The notes under the pieces are model-generated. The model ran no database searches. It was not told where the DNA came from and saw only the letters and a program-made list of their open reading frames with translations. A program made the translations under genes and the position numbers. A DNA stretch of 24,984 nucleotides. It comes from a virus. Below, in pieces: positions 1 to 5,154 of this stretch. Every line of letters begins with the position of its first letter. The first letter of the stretch is position 1. Where the stretch lies: IMG/VR virus record IMGVR_UViG_3300042569_000466, positions 1 through 24,984 of that record, one strand, 5' to 3'.

Positions 1-78
1 CATACCATTATCATCACACTCCCACACTTCATACTCAACATCTGCATCGTAGTATTCTTGTTCAAGAATTGTTAGCAT
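1..78 (-). CDS. Small unknown protein, 3' end outside the window
   Basis: A leftward reading frame starts at ATG 78-76 and stays open to the left edge (26 codons seen; peptide begins MLTILEQEYYDADVEYE). The visible part is very acidic (many D and E). AAAGGTG lies about 6 nt upstream of the ATG, a good ribosome binding site. The start lies 1 nt beyond the stop of the preceding 26-aa gene, which fits the tight packing of this block. I do not recognise the family, and the C-terminus is not visible. Confidence 0.55.
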   Translation of the reverse strand, partial: MLTILEQEYYDADVEYEVWECDDNGM

Positions 79-79
79 T

Positions 80-160
80 TTACCAACACCTTTCGATAAT
101 GTACACTGCTATAAGCATTGCTAATACTGGTAGTATTGCGATGTAGAATACTGCTTCCAT
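80..160 (-). CDS. 26-aa hydrophobic peptide, single membrane segment
   Basis: The frame runs ATG 160-158 to TAA 82-80 and encodes a peptide beginning MEAVFYIAILPVLAMLIAVY and ending in a short polar tail (IIERCW). Nearly the whole peptide is one hydrophobic helix of about 20 residues with an arginine near the C-terminus, so a membrane location is inferred. It starts 1 nt after the stop of the upstream gene and ends 1 nt before the start of the next, an exact fit in the operon that supports a real gene. GAGGA lies upstream, inside the end of the previous gene. It is too short to assign a holin or lysis role, so function is unknown. Confidence 0.5.
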   Translation of the reverse strand: MEAVFYIAILPVLAMLIAVYIIERCW

Positions 161-161
161 G

Positions 162-374
162 CTACTCGCCGTCCTCCTCAGCGTAGAACCTGTCCTCTGC
201 GGCCAAGACGTGGACCAGCAACGCACGAGCACGCTTCTGCTCCTTCATGACACTCAGCAACATCATAGCATCATTCTCCTCAACGTAATAGTCAGCGCTC
301 TCATCCGACTTGTGGATGAAACCCCGCAATGCAGCAGCCAGCAAGGACAGATCGTAGTTAGTCAAGTCGTACAT
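162..374 (-). CDS. Small unknown acidic protein (70 aa)
   Basis: The protein runs from ATG 374-372 to TAG 164-162. It begins MYDLTNYDLSLLAAALRGF and has a predicted helical, alternating charged and hydrophobic pattern. The middle is acidic (ESADYYVEEND) and the end is acidic (YAEEDGE). The ribosome binding site is weak (AGAGG about 9 nt upstream). Codons frequently end in C or G, unlike the rightward structural genes. It sits just upstream of the 26-aa membrane peptide with 1 nt between stop and start, so the two are probably co-translated. No family is recognised; early phage accessory genes of this size are often host-takeover factors, but nothing here shows that. Confidence 0.65.
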   Translation of the reverse strand: MYDLTNYDLSLLAAALRGFIHKSDESADYYVEENDAMMLLSVMKEQKRARALLVHVLAAEDRFYAEEDGE

Positions 375-398
375 ATTTTACAGCCTCTCTAAGCATTC

Positions 399-460
399 TA
401 CACCCACACCATGTGGGGTAGTATTCCTACCATACTCAACGTGGCTTAGAAGCCACGCTA
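399..460. other. Two small hairpins in a leftward intergenic gap
   Basis: The 104-nt gap between the genes ending at 479 and starting at 374 holds two perfect inverted repeats. CCCACA (403-408) pairs with TGTGGG (412-417) around a 3-nt loop. CGTGGCT (440-446) pairs with AGCCACG (451-457) around TAGA. Neither is followed by a clear T tract in either direction, so they are not convincing intrinsic terminators. They could protect or process the leftward transcript. Confidence 0.45.
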
Positions 461-478
461 CGCACCTTACAAGGGACG

Positions 479-655
479 TTAGCGTACTACCTGCTCCACA
501 TAAGCAATCTTACACCACTCGTAACCCAACCCCTGCAAATAATCCATGAGTTCCTCAATGAAACTCCACGGCAGGTACTGAGTCTCGTAATCCATGACCG
601 CAGCATAATCAGCCCAACGCATACGATCATCATTAAATTCTACTCGGTAAGCCAT
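479..655 (-). CDS. Small unknown protein (58 aa)
   Basis: ATG 655-653 to TAA 481-479 encodes a protein beginning MAYRVEFNDDRMRWADYAAV and ending WCKIAYVEQVVR. It is rich in aromatic residues (several Y and W) and has a mixed helical pattern. The upstream sequence GGAAGGTGTGTAAGT followed by ATG is almost identical to the leader of the preceding gene (GGAAGGTGTGTGAGC then ATG). This repeated leader with a 9-nt spacer supports both starts. The gene begins 2 nt after the previous stop. No family is recognised. Confidence 0.65.
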   Translation of the reverse strand: MAYRVEFNDDRMRWADYAAVMDYETQYLPWSFIEELMDYLQGLGYEWCKIAYVEQVVR

Positions 656-657
656 AC

Positions 658-873
658 TTACACACCTTCCTTTATGAACACACGCTCAGTCTCAGGATCC
701 ACCCACACCGGGCGATCCATAGCATCCAGCGTAGGATTCAGCGACACCAGAGTAGCAACAAACTTGTCAGCCTCACCCGCAGATGCAAACAGATGCACCG
801 TATCAGGACCATCATGCACACGCTTGTTATCCTGATCGAACAGACGCTCAAACACCATCCAGCACTCAACCAT
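658..873 (-). CDS. Small unknown protein (71 aa)
   Basis: I choose ATG 873-871 as the start. An in-frame GTG lies 6 nt earlier (879-877) and would overlap the upstream stop as GTGA. The ATG has the better spacing, 9 nt behind GGAAGG, and matches the leader of the next gene. The protein begins MVECWMVFERLFDQDNKRVH and ends VFIKEGV, with a predicted mixed alpha/beta pattern. The leftward strand is clearly the coding one here: gene spacing and ribosome binding sites agree. Function is unknown. Confidence 0.65.
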   Translation of the reverse strand: MVECWMVFERLFDQDNKRVHDGPDTVHLFASAGEADKFVATLVSLNPTLDAMDRPVWVDPETERVFIKEGV

Positions 874-875
874 GC

Positions 876-1091
876 TCACACACCTTCCCTTTCATCACCG
901 GGCATCCGGCTGTTAGAACGAAGCCCCAAAGGACTCACAATGTCTGTTACGTGACGCTTGCCACGCTTCGCATAGCCACGGCTCTGACTAGCAAATCGAG
1001 CCGCAACCTTCGCACTATGCCCATCGCCTAGACGCTTGACCGTGAAAACCTTGATCGAACCATCGGGCTGAACCCGCTCAACCTTACGCAT
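876..1091 (-). CDS. Small basic unknown protein (71 aa)
   Basis: ATG 1091-1089 to TGA 878-876. The start is preceded by TTAGGAG with a 6-nt spacer. The protein begins MRKVERVQPDGSIKVFTVKR and is strongly basic in the middle (SRGYAKRGKRH), so binding to nucleic acid is possible but is only inference. A 10-bp palindrome, CGCATATGCG (1088-1097), covers the start codon. The stop overlaps the alternative GTG start of the next gene. C/G-ending codons dominate, as in the neighbouring 126-aa gene. No family is recognised. Confidence 0.65.
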   Translation of the reverse strand: MRKVERVQPDGSIKVFTVKRLGDGHSAKVAARFASQSRGYAKRGKRHVTDIVSPLGLRSNSRMPGDEREGV

Positions 1092-1131
1092 ATGCGCTCC
1101 TAACGTGTGTGTGTGGACAGTGTAGCACAGC

Positions 1132-1146
1132 GGAGTCTACGACTCC
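1132..1146. other. Short hairpin over a stop codon
   Basis: GGAGTC (1132-1137) pairs with GACTCC (1141-1146) around a TAC loop. On the leftward transcript this places the TAG stop of the 126-aa gene in the loop and stem. There is no T tract, so termination is not supported. Confidence 0.3.
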
Positions 1147-1517
1147 AGCCGCACCTTGCGCTGCACCTTGACGCGCTCACCGCCGATGACGACGCTGACC
1201 GTGTTGCGACCACGCTTGCCCTGACGACCAACGACGACGACTGCCTCGTCCGGCGAAGCCGTTGCGAGAGTCACGTAGCAGACCTTGCAAATGCCTTCGG
1301 CATTCACACGCCGAGCCTTCTTAGCGAAGCCACAGCACTTGCACTTGACCTTCTCAGCCTTCGGCGTGGAATCCACGACGACCTCCTCCTGCTCCTTCGG
1401 AGCATCCGACACGATCACCACACCCCGCTCACCATCCTCGGAGAGGATCTGCAAGAGCATCGCTGCCTGCTCCGGGCTGAGGGCTTCGATCTTCTCGACG
1501 ACTTCGGTGCTGTTCAT
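1137..1517 (-). CDS. Zinc-ribbon protein (126 aa)
   Basis: ATG 1517-1515 to TAG 1139-1137. The N-terminal 30 residues look helical (MNSTEVVEKIEALSPEQAAM), followed by an acidic linker. A compact zinc-binding core has two CxxC knuckles, C59-K-C-C62 and C77-K-V-C80, separated by 14 residues. The last 45 residues are basic and beta-rich (GRQGKRGRN, then ERVKVQRKV). Such treble-clef or ribbon domains usually bind nucleic acid or partner proteins; the exact role is unknown. It is the first gene of the leftward block and the most C/G-ending in codon use. TAAGGAG is its ribosome binding site, and part of that site lies in the 3' arm of a long hairpin (1528-1583), which suggests translational control. 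Confidence 0.75.
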   Translation of the reverse strand: MNSTEVVEKIEALSPEQAAMLLQILSEDGERGVVIVSDAPKEQEEVVVDSTPKAEKVKCKCCGFAKKARRVNAEGICKVCYVTLATASPDEAVVVVGRQGKRGRNTVSVVIGGERVKVQRKVRLES

Positions 1518-1523
1518 TCTCTT

Positions 1524-1583
1524 TACTCCTTACTGGTTTCTATCTTCCTTCACTTCGTTCAGGAAGATATAAACCTAGTAAGG
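1524..1583 (-). promoter_or_regulatory. Leader hairpin overlapping the ribosome binding site of the zinc-ribbon gene
   Basis: Three successive arms pair: CCTTACT (1528-1534) with AGTAAGG (1577-1583), GGTTT (1535-1539) with AAACC (1571-1575), and TATCTTCCT (1541-1549) with AGGAAGATA (1561-1569). One C/T mismatch and one bulged T interrupt a stem of 21 pairs with an 11-nt loop. On the leftward RNA, the arm nearest the gene ends in AGTAAGG and runs into the Shine-Dalgarno sequence AAGGAG. Folding would therefore hide most of the ribosome binding site. A translational switch is inferred, not shown. Confidence 0.5.
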
Positions 1584-1954
1584 TAGTAGGGTTTCTGGCC
1601 AAATCTCCATTATCTCTACTCTATAGAGAGTAGAGATAATAAACTATCTTCATAAGTTAGACTAAATAGTGACAAAGTCACCTATTTAGTAACTAACTAT
1701 AAAGATAGAAAAATAGACTACGAAGTAGTCTAAGTGTACAATACTACACAATCTACGATTGTAGTAGTATTTGGCTTAGTTATACACTATCTACTGTTAC
1801 TATGTAACAGATAGAGAGTGTGTAGTTGGGACTATAAAGAATACCAACTATGTTGGTATAAGTATACTACTACTCTGTAGTAGTATATATATTATATACT
1901 ATAGAGTACTATGTACTCTTAGTATATGTGCTGACTAGTAAACTCTAGTACTAA

Positions 1955-1976
1955 TAGGTATTATATATAATACCTA
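1955..1976. repeat. 22-bp perfect palindrome
   Basis: TAGGTATTATA followed directly by TATAATACCTA is a perfect, almost purely A/T palindrome at the right end of the hairpin array. As RNA or single strand it forms a 9-bp stem with a TATA loop; as a duplex it could be a dimeric protein-binding site. Confidence 0.75.
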
Positions 1977-2021
1977 AGTCAATCGTAAAATATGGTGTCA
2001 AATACTACATAGTTCTGGTAC

Positions 2022-2040
2022 TAGGCTCCTGTAGGCTCCT
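2022..2040 (+). repeat. Tandem direct repeat of TAGGCTCCT
   Basis: TAGGCTCCT occurs at 2022-2030 and 2032-2040, separated by one G. The pair also makes an imperfect inverted repeat (ACTAGG 2020-2025 with CCTAGT 2038-2043). It might be a protein-binding iteron pair, but two copies are too few to be sure. Confidence 0.45.
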
Positions 2041-2140
2041 AGTCAAAACTGGCTAGCGCACACTCACATATGCATATGCGTACCCCCGTTACACACCCCC
2101 CACATATATATAATTGTACTGTTTATATTTTTGGTACATT

Positions 2141-2169
2141 TTGGTTTTGGCTTAGTTTGGTACTATATT
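2141..2169 (+). promoter_or_regulatory. Candidate promoter for the rightward block
   Basis: TTGGTT (2141-2146) and TATATT (2164-2169) are 17 nt apart. The -10 box matches the bacterial sigma-70 consensus at 5 of 6 positions, but the -35 box only at 3 of 6. It lies about 110 nt ahead of the tail collar gene, in a T-rich stretch after two C-rich tracts (2082-2100). It is a candidate only, because A/T-rich DNA gives such matches by chance. Confidence 0.3.
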
Positions 2170-2281
2170 ATTAAGGTTGTGTTAAGTTTTGTGTTTTGAT
2201 GTCCGATTGTTGGTGTTGGTGGTGTTATATATGGTGTGGGGTTGTTTTTTTTTATTCTATTTTTGTTTTGGGGGTGGTTGT

Positions 2282-3046
2282 GTGGCTGTTCAGTCTAATG
2301 CGTTGACTAGTGGTTTGTCTGATTTGGCTACTACGGCGAGTAATGCTGTGGCTGATTTGGCGGGTGTTCAGGCGGGTGCGGATGTGTTGGCTTCTCAGTT
2401 TGTGGATGTTAAGAATGCTATGCAGGATTTGGTTGATTTTGCTAATACTATGCGTAATAGTGGTTATTATACTCCTGTTGGCTCGTTAATGCCTTTTGCT
2501 GCTGCTACTGCTCCTGATGGTTGGTATTTGTGTAATGGTGCTACTTGGGCTAGTTTGTCGTTGTCTGCTGGTTCTCCTTTGTATGATTTGTTGCAGCCTT
2601 TGGGTTATCTTGGTGTTCCTGATTTGCAGGGTCGTACTGTTGTTGGTATTGGTACTCATGCTGATGTTAACGATTTGAATGATACTGAGGGCGAGGCTAC
2701 GGTTGCTAATCGTACGCCTAAGCATACGCATAATCTTGGTACTCATACGCATACTATTAATGATCACGCACACAGTAATGGTGATTTGTTTACTAGGCTT
2801 ATTCCTTCTACTCAAAATGTTTGGTATGGTGTTGCCAGCAGTACGAATGATGCTTGGTATAACAATTGGAATGGTGGCGGAATGAGTCTTGTAAATAACT
2901 CTGTTAATAACTATTTTAATGGTGGTATTGATATTGGCGGTAGCACTAGCGGATCTGGTCAATTAACTTCTAATGGGCCTAGCACAAATACTAGTAATAT
3001 TTCTACTGCGCCTTATATCACGCTTAATTATATTATTAAATCTTAG
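2282..3046 (+). CDS. Tail collar domain fibre protein
   Basis: A 254-aa protein with the phage tail collar fold found in short tail fibres and receptor-binding proteins. Residues 65-87 contain the collar signature (PVGSLMPFAA, then APDGWYLCNG), and 110-124 contain LGVPDLQGRTVVGIG. Residues 148-162 hold the His-rich HTH repeats often seen at metal-binding fibre tips, and the protein ends in APYITLNYIIKS, a typical collar C-terminus. The N-terminal 60 residues are Ala/Asp-rich and helical. The frame is open back to 2189, but that extension uses a TTG start and encodes an odd Cys/Phe-rich hydrophobic stretch. GTG at 2282, behind GGGGGTGG, is therefore the better start. It sits apart from the other fibre genes, next to the hairpin array. 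Confidence 0.8.
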   Translation: MAVQSNALTSGLSDLATTASNAVADLAGVQAGADVLASQFVDVKNAMQDLVDFANTMRNSGYYTPVGSLMPFAAATAPDGWYLCNGATWASLSLSAGSPLYDLLQPLGYLGVPDLQGRTVVGIGTHADVNDLNDTEGEATVANRTPKHTHNLGTHTHTINDHAHSNGDLFTRLIPSTQNVWYGVASSTNDAWYNNWNGGGMSLVNNSVNNYFNGGIDIGGSTSGSGQLTSNGPSTNTSNISTAPYITLNYIIKS

Positions 3047-3055
3047 GAGATTAGC

Positions 3056-3193
3056 ATGTTCGGATCTAACGTACAACCCCGTCGTATCGTAAAAGAAACA
3101 CGAAAAGAGCCGTGGTATTGTCACACTTGTAACCTAGAACACCCCGCGTATTATTCTAAATGTCCCAAATGCGGAGAACACCGACCCCATTAA
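3056..3193 (+). CDS. Small zinc-finger protein (45 aa)
   Basis: ATG 3056 to TAA 3191-3193, with TTAGGAG 5-6 nt upstream. Residues 19-40 form a zinc finger, PWYCHTCN followed by KCPKCG, giving two CxxC knuckles (C22/C25 and C36/C39) with W20 and N26. This spacing resembles RanBP2-type or rubredoxin-like ribbons. The N-terminus is basic. The stop codon is part of the terminase ribbon site TAAGGAG, so the two genes are probably translated together. Codons are A/C-ending, like the start of the terminase gene and unlike the tail collar gene before it. A role with nucleic acid or packaging is inferred from context only. Confidence 0.75.
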   Translation: MFGSNVQPRRIVKETRKEPWYCHTCNLEHPAYYSKCPKCGEHRPH

Positions 3194-3202
3194 GGAGCAC
3201 TC

Positions 3203-4663
3203 GTGGGAAACTATACTTATGCAGACAAGAAGTTTAATGCTAAACAATTAGAAAATACGATCCTAGAATTCCCAGAGAAACTAGGCTGGTTCTTATCCAA
3301 AGGATACGCACCACACTATTATCAAGTATTGTTTCATTGTGACAAGAATGGTGCTAATCTGACGCGATTCAGGCACTTGGTAGCGGGGCGGCGCGGTGGA
3401 AAGACTCTTTCTGCTGCTTGGGAAGTACTTTTTTATTGTCTGCATCCAGAACAATTCCACTTGGATGCACATGGACGCAAGAGCGACCAGCCCTTATGGG
3501 TTTGGGCGCTATCCGCCTCGTATAAGGTGGGTCGTCCATCGTATTTAACATTCCGCGAAGCGTGTATTAAAGCGGGACTTACAATTGGTAAAGAAGTAAA
3601 AGAGAACAAAGGCGGCCTTCGCTTCGAATTCGCTAACGGTACACTAGTAGAATTCAAATCAGCCGAAGACCCACAGTCTCTTCGTGGTGCCGGACTAGAC
3701 ATCCTATGGATGGACGAGGCCGCATTCATCAAAAATGAGGAGTCTTGGGGCGTTATCCGCCCATCACTCTCAGATAAACAAGGATTACTAATCACAACAA
3801 CCACGCCAAACCAGAAAAACTGGTTTTACGAGGAATTCTTCTCCGCAGACTCTCGCAAAGACGAGAATAATAGTCGCGTAGAATACAGAAGCATTGATAA
3901 TCCTTACTTTCGCAAACAAGAATGGGAATACGTGAAGTCCCGATATCATCCACTGCTATTCGCACAAGAGTACATGGCGAGTTTTGACAGCATGGCAGGC
4001 AAAGACCTAGCCGGAGATTGGCTTCACTATTATACAAGCGAAGATTTGCTAGATTCGGAAGGAAAACCGCTAAAACTGCGTAAATACATGGGAGTTGACC
4101 CAGCGATCAGCCTATCTGCCAATGCGGACAGGTTTGTAATCACAATTATTGGGGTAGCAGACTCTAACGAGGTGTTTCTACTAGAGCAGTATGCGGCGCG
4201 AATCCCATTCGCAGAGCAACTACTTAAGATTGAAGAGTATTATCTTCGTTTTAAGCCTGAGATTATTGGTATTGAGTCTAATGCGTATCAGGCGGCTCTT
4301 GTGCAGCAGACTGAGCGTCTTACGAGTATGCCTCCTGTGGTGCCTATGTTTGCTAAGGGTAAGAAGTGGGAGCGTATTCTTGCTATGAGTCCTTTGTTTA
4401 GGATTGGTAAGGTTAAGATTAAAAAAGATCATGTTGATTTTATTCAGGAGTGGGTTGATTATGATTCTGCTATTCAGAAGCCTAAGGATGACTGTTTGGA
4501 TAGTATGGAGATTGCTTTGAGGACTGCTGGGGCTTTGTTGGGCGAGTTGATGGATGATTCGCCTAGTTATAATTCTAATTTGCCTGATTGGGTGTTGTTG
4601 GATCGACCTTCTGCTAATAAGGAGGATCGTTATATTGACGAGTTTATGGGGAGTATGTGGTAA
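3203..4663 (+). CDS. terL: Terminase large subunit
   Basis: A 486-aa packaging motor and nuclease that docks on the portal, pumps DNA into the procapsid and cuts it. Walker A is AGRRGGKT (61-68). Walker B is LDILWMDEA (165-173), with D171 and E172 as Mg-binding and catalytic residues. A likely coupling motif is TTTTPN (198-203). The C-terminal RNase H-like nuclease has acidic residues D299 (GVDPA), E358 (GIESN) and D433 (CLDSMEIA). Length is normal for the family. It starts with GTG behind AAGGAG with a 6-8 nt spacer. Codon use changes sharply near residue 342 (about 4225), from A/C-ending to T-ending, within the nuclease domain. The stop overlaps the next start (TAATG). Confidence 0.95.
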   Translation: MGNYTYADKKFNAKQLENTILEFPEKLGWFLSKGYAPHYYQVLFHCDKNGANLTRFRHLVAGRRGGKTLSAAWEVLFYCLHPEQFHLDAHGRKSDQPLWVWALSASYKVGRPSYLTFREACIKAGLTIGKEVKENKGGLRFEFANGTLVEFKSAEDPQSLRGAGLDILWMDEAAFIKNEESWGVIRPSLSDKQGLLITTTTPNQKNWFYEEFFSADSRKDENNSRVEYRSIDNPYFRKQEWEYVKSRYHPLLFAQEYMASFDSMAGKDLAGDWLHYYTSEDLLDSEGKPLKLRKYMGVDPAISLSANADRFVITIIGVADSNEVFLLEQYAARIPFAEQLLKIEEYYLRFKPEIIGIESNAYQAALVQQTERLTSMPPVVPMFAKGKKWERILAMSPLFRIGKVKIKKDHVDFIQEWVDYDSAIQKPKDDCLDSMEIALRTAGALLGELMDDSPSYNSNLPDWVLLDRPSANKEDRYIDEFMGSMW

Positions 4664-5028
4664 TGTCTAATTTTAAGCGTATGGGTACGACGTATGCCGC
4701 TGATGCGATTACTGGTGAGCGTATGAATCTTAATGATCATGTGATTGATACTGGTTATGCTTCGCGTGATAGTTTGTGGTTTCGTAAGACTAGGACTAGG
4801 TTTATTAAGGAGGATACTCTTGTTGAATTGGTGGAGAAGGCGGGATGGACAATTACTGGCCGAGGAGACGCAAAGTCTAACGAGTCTAGTGTTGGAGTTT
4901 CTGAGCCTGCACCGCGAGTGGTCGATGAGGATGCTGGAGTTGGAGCAGGAGAGGTTGCGGTTGGAGAGCCTAAGGTTAGAGGGCGCAAGACCGTTAAGCG
5001 AAGTTCCAATGGGGCAGTTAAGGGTTAG
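4663..5028 (+). CDS. Unknown protein with a disordered tail (121 aa)
   Basis: It starts at ATG 4663, which shares one base with the terminase stop, behind GGGGAG. The first ~75 residues (beginning MSNFKRMGTTYAADAITGER) look folded, with FRKTRTRFIKEDTLVELVEK. The rest is low-complexity Ala/Gly/Val/Glu ending in basic residues (RGRKTVKRSSNGAVKG), probably disordered. Its position between terminase and portal suggests a packaging or head role, but no family is recognised. The last ~100 nt also encode a plausible peptide in the +1 frame. Confidence 0.7.
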   Translation: MSNFKRMGTTYAADAITGERMNLNDHVIDTGYASRDSLWFRKTRTRFIKEDTLVELVEKAGWTITGRGDAKSNESSVGVSEPAPRVVDEDAGVGAGEVAVGEPKVRGRKTVKRSSNGAVKG

Positions 5029-5143
5029 TGAGGATGAGCAGGACGCTGATTGGGCGTTAAGAACAGGACTTATTTCTCCTGCTGAGTATAATGATTTGTT
5101 AGAGAAGGCGGGTTTGAGTCCTTCTGATATTGAATTCGTTTAG
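5009..5143 (+). CDS. Small acidic protein (44 aa), start uncertain
   Basis: The peptide begins MGQLRVSEDEQDADWALRTG and ends GLSPSDIEFV. It is acidic and probably helical. It overlaps the end of the previous gene by 20 nt. In-frame ATGs at 4925 and 4931 would add a Leu/Glu/Arg-rich segment (LELEQERLRLESLRLEG) that reads like a coiled coil but would overlap the preceding gene by about 100 nt. Ribosome sites are weak for all three starts. Its stop TAG is followed at once by GGGAGG, the portal ribosome site. It could be a small head accessory protein, or a frameshifted extension of the previous gene; function is unknown. Confidence 0.5.
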   Translation: MGQLRVSEDEQDADWALRTGLISPAEYNDLLEKAGLSPSDIEFV

Positions 5144-5154
5144 GGAGGCTTGTA

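Larger units (their letters stand above)
1528..2043. other. Array of consecutive hairpins in the divergent gene-free region
   Basis: No credible gene lies between 1518 and 2281. Inverted repeats follow one another. After the 1528-1583 hairpin come 1609-1640 (14-bp perfect stem, ATAG loop) and 1644-1708 (arms of 7, 6, 8 and 5 pairs, AAA loop). Next are 1714-1732 (8 bp, GAA), 1740-1771 (14 bp, one bulge, TAC) and 1784-1821 (7-bp core CTGTTAC, TAT loop, outer pairs). Then come 1841-1859 (8 bp, TAT), 1863-1887 (11 bp, TCT), 1894-1927 (15 bp, one bulge, TAT), 1955-1976 (22-bp palindrome) and 2020-2043 (imperfect). Stem sequences differ, so this is not one repeat copied. It could be a structured RNA, a replication origin or a packaging/recombination site; the sequence does not decide. 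Confidence 0.75.

Noticed and set aside
399-460. Intrinsic terminators in the leftward block
   Set aside because: Both stems are short (6-7 bp) and lack a T tract on either side.
1107-1586. A 159-codon plus-strand frame over the zinc-ribbon gene
   Set aside because: The opposite strand has a good ribosome site, intact CxxC knuckles and neighbours in the same direction; the plus-strand product is a Leu/Ser/His-rich shadow.
1528-2043. CRISPR array or tRNA cluster in the hairpin region
   Set aside because: There is no recurring direct repeat with spacers, and no cloverleaf with a T-loop motif; stems differ from one another.
2189-2281. An N-terminal extension of the tail collar protein that could look like a signal peptide or membrane segment
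   Set aside because: It would need a TTG start without a ribosome site and encodes an odd Cys/Phe/Leu run from T-rich leader DNA; GTG 2282 has a purine-rich site ahead of it.
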